Source of the DNA: CAWCVR01 sp963799105
GTDB taxonomy: Bacteria; Acidobacteriota; Terriglobia; Bryobacterales; Bryobacteraceae
NCBI GenBank assembly: GCA_963799105.1
Contig: CAWCVR010000007.1
Coordinates: 322,936 to 386,935 of the forward strand
DNA length: 64,000 nucleotides
Reading direction: 5' to 3'
The translations under genes and the position numbers were made by a program. How positions within the stretch are numbered: the first letter of the stretch is position 1; each line of letters opens with the position of its first letter. The notes under the pieces were generated by a model. The model was given only the letters and a program-made list of their open reading frames with translations. It did not search any database and was not told the origin of the DNA. Below are positions 9,353 to 17,745 of the stretch, one piece after another.

Positions 9353-12300
9353 TTAGAACATGTACTTCAACGCAAACTCAATCACGCGCGGCACATTGTT
9401 CTTGTACAACGGTTTACCGTCGGTGACCGCGTTGGCGTTGGTCAGGCTCAAACCACATGGCGCCGGGCTGTTGCCACAGGAGCTGGCAGTTGCCGAATTC
9501 GAGAAGTTCAGGTTGACATCCTGAGCGCCTCCCTGGCCGAATTGCCAAAGCGCATGGTTCATGAAGTTAAACGCCGACAACCGGAACTCGATCTTGTGGT
9601 GCTCCTTGAAAGCGAAGTCCTTGTAAATCGCAAGGTCGCTGTTGAAGAAAGCGGGCCCCTTGATGTACGGCCAGATGAGAGTGCCGTCCTTTCCGCCCGT
9701 CGGAGCCGTGAAACAGCTCGGGTTGAAGAACTGCCCGGAACTCAGACCCTTTCGCGGATCGCAGGTCATCTGGGGCATGGTGACGTTAGGCGCGTTCGTG
9801 CCCAGGTAGTCCGCCGGCTGCATATCGGTTGGCCACGAGACGTTGAGTGACCCGTTGGTATTGGGCTGGAGGGGCGGCCCGCTCTGCCACTGTGTGACTC
9901 CCGAGAGGATCCAGCCGTTCGCCGCTCCGGCCAGGAACCTGTTGCCCTTGCCGACGGGACTGGGCAGGTTGATGACGTAGGCCGCGTTAAACACATGCGT
10001 GCGGTCGTACGCCAACACGCCGTAGTTCGCCGGAATGCTGAACGGGTACACGTCCTGACCGTCACCGTTGCCATTAGAGGTTTGGCCGTCGCGAATACCG
10101 ATATTCTTGCTGAACGAGTAGTTCGTAGTGAAAGCAATGCGTCCCGTCTGTTTCTGCCACGTCGCTATAAACGAATTGTAGTTGGAATAGCTGAGGTGGC
10201 CGATTAAGCTGATGCTGGTGTAGTTGTGGTACGGGAGGAAGTCGTTCAGGTTCGGAAAGTTATTGGGTAGCATCGTGCCCGGCTGATAGAGGGTCTGGCC
10301 GGTTAACGGATCCTTCCCGAAGTAGGCGCCGAGCGGGGCGATGTCGATAGCACCCGGACCGTTGCTGTTCCCGCCGGTGGTCAGAAGATCGCGCGACCTG
10401 CTGCCCGCATACTGGAATTCGGCAACCGATCGCCAGGGTGCGCGTTGCGAAACCGTGATATTGTAGGTCCACGTATTTGGCGTCTTTTCGTCGCCCATGG
10501 TGAGCGTACTTAGGCCTGTACCCAGTCCGGCGGGACCCAGCGCCTGGCTGTATTGCGGGAAGGAATTCCAACCCACGCAGCACAGATTGGCATTGACGCT
10601 TACGCTTTCCCAGCCCAGAGGCTGGTTGTAACCGGCGCTGGCATCGTTGAAGGCAATCTGGAACCGGAACAGTCCGGCGCCACCGCGTATCACGGTCTTG
10701 CCATTACCGAACAGGTCGTAAGCGAAGCCGAAGCGCGGCTCGACATAGAACGACTTGTTGGGGAAGCCCGACATCGGAATGGAGGAATTGATCGAGTTCC
10801 ATTGCAGCCCCGTCCAGGCTTTCGCCGCCGAAGTGTTGACATACGTGGCGGGATTCCAAACAGTGACGCCAAAATTGTTGTTCGGAACCCAATTGCCCAT
10901 GTGCTCGAACCTGAGACCGCCGGTAAGCGTTAGCCTGCGGCCGGCTTTCCACTGGTCGTTGACGAAAAACGAGTATTGATTATACTTCATGTCGGCCACA
11001 ATTTCGCTGTTGTCCTGGGTAAAGCCGTTCGAGCGCGCCGTAATGAAGTTGGCAAGGTAGTTACCCGTGGAAATGGTTGACGGACCCCATATATCGAAAC
11101 TCGCAGCGCCGTTGGTCCCGCTGGACAACCCGCCACCAGTCTGATAATTGCGGGCATAGTCCCAATAAACGCCGGCCTTGATGGTGTGGGCGCCCTGGAT
11201 CTTGGTCACGTTGTCGCTGATCTGCGGCGTCTGCGACAGCTTGCCGAAGGAGTTCTTGCCGCCCGGCGTGAATGGCTCGCCGTACTGATAGGTGCCAAAA
11301 CCGACGACGCCGTTGGCCTGGGCGCCCCAGCCGTAAGTGTTAGGCATCTGTGGCGTGTACGGGTTCGAGAACAGGCCGGTCATATTGAATCCCAATTTGG
11401 CGGGATCCACCGCGGCGGGGTTGCCGAGGATGATCGGGTTCAGGAAGGTAGCATCCGCGAAGACGAACTCGTTGGTCAGCGTGGGGCTGAACACATGGAG
11501 CAGGTTCGCGCTGTACACGTTGGAATCCTCGTTGGCATTTTGAGACGATGGATAAGGCAGAGAGCCATTGAGGGCCCACCAGATGCTGATTGGGTTCGGA
11601 TCGTGCTCGATCTGGCGATTCCAGGAGAAGAACAACTTGGTGTTGTTGCTGATGTTGTAATCGCCGCGCAACCGGAGTTCCCAGCGATTCACGGGCGGGC
11701 TGAGAAACGTCTGATAGTTCATACCCGTGGAACTCGTCACCGGATTCACGTTCGGCTGAGGCATCAAGTTCAGGATCTTCATGGAGTTCGGATCGATCTG
11801 AGAGGCCGGGATCATGCTGTTCGGAAAGAGGGCCGAGTTCAGTGTGGCCGAGTCCAGATAGACTCCGGAATTAAACGCCGGCCCCAGGGATGTAAGGTAC
11901 GCCGGGCTGAAGTTCCCCGCCAGCATTTGCGAGGTAGGCACGAAATACTGCCGCAAAGTACCCGCCGGATGCTGGTCCATATATTCGTACGCCCCATAGA
12001 AGAACAACTTGTCGTGGTTCTTGTTGAAGTGGGTACCCGGAATAATCACCGGACCGCCAAAGTCGCCGCCGGGGTAGTAGAAACTGTTGCTCGGCGGGGC
12101 CGTGCTCTGGCTGTTGTTGTACCATCCGTTGCTGTTGAACACACCATTGCGCGCGTAGAAATAACCCTGTCCATGGAAGTGGGAGCCGCCGCTCTTGCCG
12201 ATGGCCTGGAAGGTAACCGGGCCTTTGGCAAACTCCGCGCCGAACGCGTTGGTCAAAACCGAAACCTCTTGCACCTGGTTCTGATTAATGTTGGCGGTTT

Positions 12301-13021
12301 GTGTCCCCTGATTGCCGGGGTCGAGGAGGTTTGCGCCGTCCGACGTCATCGTCATGCCGCCGTATAGGGGATTCCCCTGGACGGAGAAGTTGCCGATCGG
12401 CCCGCTATTGCTCTGGGTCGGCGTCGATCCCTGGCCCCACATGCTCTGGTTCAGTCCCGAAACGTTTGTCGTGCCAGGCATGATCTTAATGAGTTCCGCG
12501 GCGTCGCGCCCGGACAGGGAGATATTCTCGACCATGCCCCTGTTCAACGTCTGGCTGGACTGTCCGGAATCGACCGGCACGGGCACCTCTCCCGCGCCGA
12601 CCACCTCTACTTCCTGCGATAGAGATTGAATTTGAAGAACGATCGCCGGGAGACGCAAAGTCGCTCCCTGCGTCACGATGATCCCCGGCTCTTCAACGGT
12701 CCTGAGGCCCTTCGAAGTGACCGTGACAGTGTACGTTCCCGGCAGAACCGACGGAAAATCGAAGTATCCGGCGCCGTTCGTGACGGTGTTCCGAAGCACG
12801 CCCGTAGCCTCATTCTTCAGGACAACCTTCGCCGCCGGAAGGATGCCGCCGGCCGCGTCGGTCACAGTCGCACCGATCGAACCGCTCGCGAACTGGGCGA
12901 ACGCGGGCAGTTGAGTGAACGCGAGGATGGCGGACAATAGCACCAACAAGCAGAAAAACGGTTTCGGCTCGGAATACAGTTTCGTACTAAAGATCCGCGC
13001 GCGACATGAAGTCTTCATCAT
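9353..13021 (-). CDS. Oar-like TonB-dependent outer-membrane receptor with carboxypeptidase-regulatory N-terminal domain
   Basis: A 1222-residue outer-membrane protein. ATG 13021 (first of two tandem ATGs) is chosen because GAGGAAGGG lies just upstream; a longer frame to 13075 has no such signal. A signal peptide ends near PAFAQ. Next comes a CarboxypepD_reg-like domain (GSIGATVTDAAGGILPAAKVVLKNE is its opening; about residues 48-130), a plug domain (ISLSGRDAAELIKIMPG) and a long beta-barrel ending in the aromatic FALKYMF needed for outer-membrane insertion. Such giant receptors in Acidobacteria are thought to import oligosaccharides or other large solutes using TonB energy. No SusD-like partner is visible. 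Control is probably through the promoter and flanking repeats at 13137-13209. Confidence 0.93.
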   Translation of the reverse strand: MMKTSCRARIFSTKLYSEPKPFFCLLVLLSAILAFTQLPAFAQFASGSIGATVTDAAGGILPAAKVVLKNEATGVLRNTVTNGAGYFDFPSVLPGTYTVTVTSKGLRTVEEPGIIVTQGATLRLPAIVLQIQSLSQEVEVVGAGEVPVPVDSGQSSQTLNRGMVENISLSGRDAAELIKIMPGTTNVSGLNQSMWGQGSTPTQSNSGPIGNFSVQGNPLYGGMTMTSDGANLLDPGNQGTQTANINQNQVQEVSVLTNAFGAEFAKGPVTFQAIGKSGGSHFHGQGYFYARNGVFNSNGWYNNSQSTAPPSNSFYYPGGDFGGPVIIPGTHFNKNHDKLFFYGAYEYMDQHPAGTLRQYFVPTSQMLAGNFSPAYLTSLGPAFNSGVYLDSATLNSALFPNSMIPASQIDPNSMKILNLMPQPNVNPVTSSTGMNYQTFLSPPVNRWELRLRGDYNISNNTKLFFSWNRQIEHDPNPISIWWALNGSLPYPSSQNANEDSNVYSANLLHVFSPTLTNEFVFADATFLNPIILGNPAAVDPAKLGFNMTGLFSNPYTPQMPNTYGWGAQANGVVGFGTYQYGEPFTPGGKNSFGKLSQTPQISDNVTKIQGAHTIKAGVYWDYARNYQTGGGLSSGTNGAASFDIWGPSTISTGNYLANFITARSNGFTQDNSEIVADMKYNQYSFFVNDQWKAGRRLTLTGGLRFEHMGNWVPNNNFGVTVWNPATYVNTSAAKAWTGLQWNSINSSIPMSGFPNKSFYVEPRFGFAYDLFGNGKTVIRGGAGLFRFQIAFNDASAGYNQPLGWESVSVNANLCCVGWNSFPQYSQALGPAGLGTGLSTLTMGDEKTPNTWTYNITVSQRAPWRSVAEFQYAGSRSRDLLTTGGNSNGPGAIDIAPLGAYFGKDPLTGQTLYQPGTMLPNNFPNLNDFLPYHNYTSISLIGHLSYSNYNSFIATWQKQTGRIAFTTNYSFSKNIGIRDGQTSNGNGDGQDVYPFSIPANYGVLAYDRTHVFNAAYVINLPSPVGKGNRFLAGAANGWILSGVTQWQSGPPLQPNTNGSLNVSWPTDMQPADYLGTNAPNVTMPQMTCDPRKGLSSGQFFNPSCFTAPTGGKDGTLIWPYIKGPAFFNSDLAIYKDFAFKEHHKIEFRLSAFNFMNHALWQFGQGGAQDVNLNFSNSATASSCGNSPAPCGLSLTNANAVTDGKPLYKNNVPRVIEFALKYMF

Positions 13022-13136
13022 TATTTGACCCTTCCTCAAGAAGCAAGCTCTCGACTCGTTACCAAACGGGGCCACTCCCCGTTTCTATACCCACACTCAC
13101 ACACAGACCAAGCGGTCGTGTGGCCTGGAAAACACG

Positions 13137-13209
13137 GATAATATTTTTCCACTAGAAGGATAGACCGACGCGCGGCTGGTGTCAACAGATAATGTTTTTC
13201 GACTAATGG
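13137..13209 (-). promoter_or_regulatory. sigma70 promoter of the TonB receptor flanked by a pair of direct repeats (operator candidates)
   Basis: On the minus strand TTGACA (13185-13180), a 17-bp spacer and TATCCT (13162-13157) form a strong promoter, giving a leader of about 130 nt. Two near-identical repeats frame it: 13188-13209 (GATAATGTTTTTCGACTAATGG on the plus strand), three bases upstream of the -35, and 13137-13159 (GATAATATTTTTCCACTAGAAGG), which overlaps the -10 and the expected start point. This placement fits a repressor binding both repeats. The AT-rich repeats stand out against the GC-rich background. Confidence 0.65.
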
Positions 13210-13644
13210 AGTAACCGTTACGATCAGCCGTTAACCCTGAGAACGCCCCCGGTGGCGCATGCATCCATTTAAAAATGAACCATTTAGGAGAAATTTAGTT
13301 TCAGATCCGACATGCCACCGTAACGCGATCTTCATGCCATCCGGGTCTGGTTTTCACCGTTCATGAAGGGTGCAAAGTATCGCCTTTGCCCTTCCATTTT
13401 TCATATCGTCCATACGCTTCGTGGTATCGGCCCAAACGAACGGCTGGAGTGCTGAGTTCAGTGTGAACCCCAGCAGTCCACCCCATCCCGGGCGCCGGAA
13501 CTTCGGTCTCGGCGGGGGGGCGACCACTTGGAAGGATCGCGGCCCGAACGGCTCCTTCCCCGTCCCTGGACATGCTGGTGGACTATGGGCGCGTCTCCCG
13601 CCGGCGAGCCAGGTTGGCGCGAGTGCCCCGGCAGGAACCCCAGG
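13210..13644. other. intergenic stretch without a recognisable gene
   Basis: Between the TonB promoter and the beta-sandwich pseudogene. There is an AT-richer patch (about 13265-13305) but no RNA, terminator hairpin or coding frame that I can support. Confidence 0.4.
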
Positions 13645-13815
13645 ACGGGTGGTCAATGGCGTTTCCTTTGGGCACCCTCGCTCCCGGCAGTCTCGCTACC
13701 GTCTACGGCAGCAACCTGGCAGATGCCGAATACCCGAGTGCCGCCTTCGCCGCCTCCCGGCATCGATTGCGGGAGCTTCGGTTTCGGTTTACGCCGGTCA
13801 AGAACGGAAATCCGG
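13645..13815 (+). pseudogene. frameshifted fragment of a Solibacter-type C-terminal beta-sandwich domain (TIGR03437-like)
   Basis: Three short pieces in alternating frames rebuild the usual start of this domain: VVNGVSF, then LAPGSLATVYGSNLADAEYPSAAF in the next frame, then LPASIAGASVSVYAGQE back in the first frame. The intact relatives in this window carry the same phrases (for example LGDIAPGSLATLFGNNLADG in the GH16 protein). At least two indels are needed, so it is a relic. Confidence 0.65.
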
Positions 13816-13823
13816 GCTAGTCC

Positions 13824-15362
13824 TTACTTCACCGGAAAGGTTACAGAACCGACCGCGCTGGTGTTCTGGTCGAGGACGATGACGCGGACCTGCCGCACGG
13901 CGTCGCTGGTAGGGTGGTCTTGCGCAAAGGGAAGACCCTCCTTCATCACTGTTTTGTACTGCTCAGCGGTCAATTCGGGTGTGAGTTCCAATACGGCCGG
14001 CTCACCGAGCGGGGCAGCGCCGCTGCGATCGGAGATCAGGCAATACAGCGCGGCCGAATGCTTCCCCCCCTGCTCGCGCAGCAGGAGGTCCGAGGGATCG
14101 ATGCGGATCTCGATGTGCACACCCGGCTTGTCGGCTCCCAGGGGCGAGATTTTCGTGCGCAGGCCGACTTCGCCAAAGTCGGTGGGACTCTGATAAGCCT
14201 GCATCAGAACTGCTTTCATTCTTTCCACGGCCGGCCGCGGATCCACGAGCGCGTAGTAGCGCTCACGAAGCTCCAGCTTGACCCCCGGCCGTGAGCATGC
14301 TACGCGGACCACGTGGAACTTGTTGTCCCAATTGTCCGCGGATGGAGCATAGGCAAGCCCATAAGTTGCGGTGGCGTTGGTGGCCATCTGTTTCAAGACG
14401 GCGCGAATATCCTGCCGGAGATAGGAGTGGCCGCCAGTCAGGCGGGCCATTTGCGCCAGGTCGAGGGTGGGATCCGCACCCCCGCCGCCCTGCATGCCAT
14501 GAGTTGCCGTAGTGCCCTGGCGGTCCTGAACGCTGTTTAGCTGGTCCTTGCCGGGATTCGACGGGGTATCCATGGTCATCGTGGGGGCAACTCCCGCACT
14601 GAGATCCCTGCTGTAAAAAACCGGATTCACGGCGACGTCGGCCGCGGCCAGCGTCACCGCCAGATGAGGCACGTAAAGAGCGCAATCCACCCAATCCCCG
14701 CTGCACGGGAGCTTGCTGTTGTAGGCATTCTGCAGGCCGGCCGTGATCCAGAGGATGTCCCTCCGGCCTGGAAACAGCGCCATTTGGGTAGCGAGAACTT
14801 CGAGCTGGTGGAAGGTCTTCTTGGCCTGGTCTTCCTGGCCAAGCTGCACGGGCCGGCCATGGCTGGCAGCCTTCATGGCTTTGTCAAGAATCGAAACACT
14901 GTCCTTCGGCCAGGTGGCATCGGCGGCCGACCGGGGTCCCAAGGCGTGAATCGGAACCAGTTCGCCCTCCAGGGTGAGCAGGTAGAAGTACAAGAAATCG
15001 CCCGATTCCAGTTGCGGGAGCGACTTATCCAGAGCGTGCCACGTATCCAGCCGGTCCGGCTGGCTCTGGTTCATCAGGTCGAAGAGGATCACCGTGATGT
15101 GCGGCGTCACACCGGAGCTCCGATTGGAGAACTCCAGGCTATCGAGCGGAACAGCCGGCTCGTTCCTGGGCTTGTGGAAAGCGAAAACCGCTTGTGCTTT
15201 GCTTTGATCGACGATTTTGAAATCGTCGGCGGTCAGGTCGGTGACCGGCTGGCCGCTGGCGTCGAGCGCTGCCGGATAGAGGTGGACGAGAGTGCCCGGC
15301 GTGGGAGCTTGTGCCAGAAGCCCGGACGCCGCCAATGCGAGGGTGAAAATGATTCTTGCCAT
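13824..15362 (-). CDS. VWFA-related exported protein (acidobacterial type), shorter copy
   Basis: A 512-residue protein. ATG 15362 opens a good signal peptide (MARIIFTLALAASGLLAQ); the frame is open much further upstream but that part is antisense to the next gene and has no protein-like composition. The typical opening TDLTADDFKIVD is followed by the VWA core strand ITVILFDLMNQ and a second one, GRRDILWITAGLQ. The canonical DxSxS metal site is not obvious, as is common in this family. The C terminus ends in SAVGSVTFPVK. It lies 64 nt downstream of the related gene at 15427-17595 on the same strand, so co-transcription is likely. The biological role is not known. Confidence 0.82.
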   Translation of the reverse strand: MARIIFTLALAASGLLAQAPTPGTLVHLYPAALDASGQPVTDLTADDFKIVDQSKAQAVFAFHKPRNEPAVPLDSLEFSNRSSGVTPHITVILFDLMNQSQPDRLDTWHALDKSLPQLESGDFLYFYLLTLEGELVPIHALGPRSAADATWPKDSVSILDKAMKAASHGRPVQLGQEDQAKKTFHQLEVLATQMALFPGRRDILWITAGLQNAYNSKLPCSGDWVDCALYVPHLAVTLAAADVAVNPVFYSRDLSAGVAPTMTMDTPSNPGKDQLNSVQDRQGTTATHGMQGGGGADPTLDLAQMARLTGGHSYLRQDIRAVLKQMATNATATYGLAYAPSADNWDNKFHVVRVACSRPGVKLELRERYYALVDPRPAVERMKAVLMQAYQSPTDFGEVGLRTKISPLGADKPGVHIEIRIDPSDLLLREQGGKHSAALYCLISDRSGAAPLGEPAVLELTPELTAEQYKTVMKEGLPFAQDHPTSDAVRQVRVIVLDQNTSAVGSVTFPVK

Positions 15363-15426
15363 ACTGAAGGCGCAGTGTATCACACCGCGAAGTCCGAGAA
15401 ACGGACGGAGCGGGGAGGTGCGGCCC

Positions 15427-17595
15427 CTACTGCGCTGCCGCCAGGTAAGCGATATGTTCGGTGGCGGATTCCTTGCCCTGTATCGCCGTGATCTGCAACT
15501 CACAGTTGCCCGGCCGGCTAGCCGCCGCCACGAACATGGGGATGGCACCCCGTTCATCCGGCTCGGGGAGGGCCACCGTCTGTTCTGCGAATACCTGGCC
15601 GCCGTTCTTGAATTCCACCCGCATCTTAGGCTTTTCCGGGTTCGATTTGTCCCCGTAAACCACAAAATAGACCCAGCGCTTAGTAGCGGGATCGACCGTA
15701 GCCCGCACCATGGGAATGACGTGCTTGTCCTTGATGGTGAACGGATCGGCGGTGTCCGGCTGGGCGCCGGCCGGGTCGATGTGTTCCACCAATGCCAGGC
15801 TGCTGATCGCGATACCCTTGGCCGGTTCGGGGATCTCGAAACTCCCGGTTTCGGCGGTAGCCTGGGAGCCCTCGCGATCGACCACGGCGGCGTCCACGGT
15901 GTAACGGCCCGGCGGCAGGTCGAGCACATGCGTGTAGGTCAGCGCGTCGGCCCGCACGGCTGCCAGGTTGGCATCCGCGATGTAATAAGGCTTGTCGAGG
16001 CTGTACTTATCGACGACATCTCCATTGGCATCGCGGACCAACGCAAGCAAGCTGACTTCAAACTTGTGGACCTTGCGGGCCGGGTCGGCGGTGGCGCCCA
16101 GTTTCGCGCTTGGCAATTCGAAAGCCAGCGCGGCGCTCGGATTCGCGGCGTCTTTCCGGAAGTGGTAGGCCGCAACGTGAAAATCGAAAGAGTGCGGCCG
16201 GGGTTCGGCGGCCAATACCGCCATGGCCGTAGATTCCAGCGGCGTCAGCGGGGCCGTGCCTTTGAGATCCGGCATGGCGAAATATCCCGTGCGGCTCTCC
16301 ACCTGCAAGTCGTTACGCGCCAGCTTCACCTCGATCTTCCTTAGCCGCCCGTCGTACCTGGGCGACGTGGGACGATAGACCGCTTCATAGTGCGTGTCCA
16401 GACTCTGCACTACCTGTTGAAAGGACTTACGGAAATCGTTGGTGTTGGCAATCAGGGATCCGCCCGTGCCTTCAGCCAGCGCCCGCAAGCTGGACTGCGA
16501 ATCCGAGGTCCGCACCGCGGCAATCGTGTCGTCACCCTGCCGGCTGTTCTGGCGCATGACGCCGGCGCTGGCGTTCAGTTTGGACTGTTGCTGGCTCTGC
16601 GCCGCCATCTGTCCCACCGCCAGTTTGCCGGCTAGCGCGCTGTCTGCCGAGTCGCTCATTTCCGTGCTGTCGAGCGAATAAAACGTAATGCCATGGTTGT
16701 TGGCTTTAGTCAATATCTTCTGGAATATGTCCGGGTCCCCACTGAGAAATATACCGGTCGTCACCAGCAGAACCGTCTTCCTGCCCGGCAGCGTGCCGAG
16801 CGCGTCAACCATGGTGCTGAGCCTGTCAGACTCCTCCAGGCCCGTGATATTGCCGAAATCGCCGCGCTCGCGCACCTGGTCGCCGCGTACGCGATTCGCC
16901 GCGGTGCTGTTGGAAACGTCCGCGCCCACGATCGCCAGATTGCTGACCTCGCCCCCGGTGGTGTCCACCGTCACCGTGGCGCTGTGTGTGGCGGCATTCA
17001 CCTGGGCGGTCACCGTTACCATGTTTGGACTGGCGGTGAGCAGAGCTGCCGAGGCCTTCGAGAAATCCAGCGCCTTCCCCGTGAACGCGGAGGCGAGCAA
17101 CTCCTCGCGGTTCTTGGTGAACTCATGCACCGGGATCAACTTCTCGTTGAGGTTGAAGACCCCGATATAACTCTCCGGCGGCAGATTAGACTTGATGAAT
17201 TCCTTGACAATTGCGACGGCATGCGGCCAGTTCACCGGATCGACATTGTGAAAAACAATGCAGACCGTGTTCAATTCCCGCAGAGGCAGGAACGTCCCGG
17301 AGGCTGTTTCCGGCTTGGCCTGGCTCTCTTCGCGATGCTCCTGTTCGCGGCCCGCTACCATGCGGAAGCTGAGAAGCTGCTGCCGCACGCCGTCCTCGTA
17401 AATCTCCACGTCGCCCGGCTTAAGGTTCTTCACCTGGCGGCCCTTCTTGTCGCGCACGGCCAGGTCGAGCGCGACCTCCGTGGTGGTGACGCGAATCGTG
17501 GGTTCAGCCGGTGGAGGCGTTGCAACCTGCGCCACACCGGGAACGCTGGCTGCCGCAGCGAGCAGCACGAAGGACGCAACACCAGCCTTTGGCAT
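15427..17595 (-). CDS. VWFA-related exported protein (acidobacterial type), longer copy
   Basis: A 722-residue protein from ATG 17595, which gives the signal peptide MPKAGVASFVLLAAAASVPG; upstream extension is low-complexity. The family opening VALDLAVRDKKGRQVKNLKPGDVEIYEDG is visible in part at about residues 42-70. The VWA core follows with TVCIVFHNVDP (about 118) and LPGRKTVLLVTTGIFLSG (about 280). The C-terminal 250 residues are beta-rich. TATAAT lies six bases before the ATG, suggesting a leaderless transcript. It is divergent from the PD40/TPR gene at 17746, whose -10-like hexamer is about 120 bp away. Function is unknown; no DxSxS metal site is visible. Confidence 0.83.
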   Translation of the reverse strand: MPKAGVASFVLLAAAASVPGVAQVATPPPAEPTIRVTTTEVALDLAVRDKKGRQVKNLKPGDVEIYEDGVRQQLLSFRMVAGREQEHREESQAKPETASGTFLPLRELNTVCIVFHNVDPVNWPHAVAIVKEFIKSNLPPESYIGVFNLNEKLIPVHEFTKNREELLASAFTGKALDFSKASAALLTASPNMVTVTAQVNAATHSATVTVDTTGGEVSNLAIVGADVSNSTAANRVRGDQVRERGDFGNITGLEESDRLSTMVDALGTLPGRKTVLLVTTGIFLSGDPDIFQKILTKANNHGITFYSLDSTEMSDSADSALAGKLAVGQMAAQSQQQSKLNASAGVMRQNSRQGDDTIAAVRTSDSQSSLRALAEGTGGSLIANTNDFRKSFQQVVQSLDTHYEAVYRPTSPRYDGRLRKIEVKLARNDLQVESRTGYFAMPDLKGTAPLTPLESTAMAVLAAEPRPHSFDFHVAAYHFRKDAANPSAALAFELPSAKLGATADPARKVHKFEVSLLALVRDANGDVVDKYSLDKPYYIADANLAAVRADALTYTHVLDLPPGRYTVDAAVVDREGSQATAETGSFEIPEPAKGIAISSLALVEHIDPAGAQPDTADPFTIKDKHVIPMVRATVDPATKRWVYFVVYGDKSNPEKPKMRVEFKNGGQVFAEQTVALPEPDERGAIPMFVAAASRPGNCELQITAIQGKESATEHIAYLAAAQ

Positions 17596-17607
17596 AGGCC
17601 GATTATA
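17596..17607 (-). promoter_or_regulatory. TATAAT six bases before the ATG of the long VWFA gene
   Basis: On the minus strand TATAAT (17607-17602) is followed by CGGCCT and then ATG at 17595. There is no room for a ribosome binding site, so a leaderless mRNA is the simplest reading. Confidence 0.5.
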
Positions 17608-17724
17608 CCTCGATCCGCAGCGGCCGACCGACCGCCGCAACCGGTTCAGACAGCAGCCTCGGAGCTCGCTACGGGGGACAGGCCTGCCCCCCGGCCAGCA
17701 AGCGCCGCAGCCGTGACAACCATG

Positions 17725-17730
17725 TATAAT
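17725..17730 (+). promoter_or_regulatory. TATAAT -10 hexamer of the PD40/TPR gene copy 2
   Basis: TATAAT at 17725-17730 precedes ATG 17746 by 15 bases, giving a leader of roughly eight bases without a Shine-Dalgarno motif. No good -35 is visible. Confidence 0.45.
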
Positions 17731-17745
17731 CATGTTACGAAAGTC

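Noticed and set aside
11186..12367. 393-codon plus-strand frame inside the TonB receptor gene
   Set aside because: Antisense shadow without start signal or domain.
15363..15929. N-terminal extension of the short VWFA protein
   Set aside because: Serine/arginine/proline-rich shadow of the neighbouring gene; a clean signal peptide starts at 15362.
16693..17745. 350-codon N-terminal extension of the PD40/TPR protein copy 2
   Set aside because: It lies antisense to the VWFA gene and has no protein-like pattern; a signal peptide starts at 17746.
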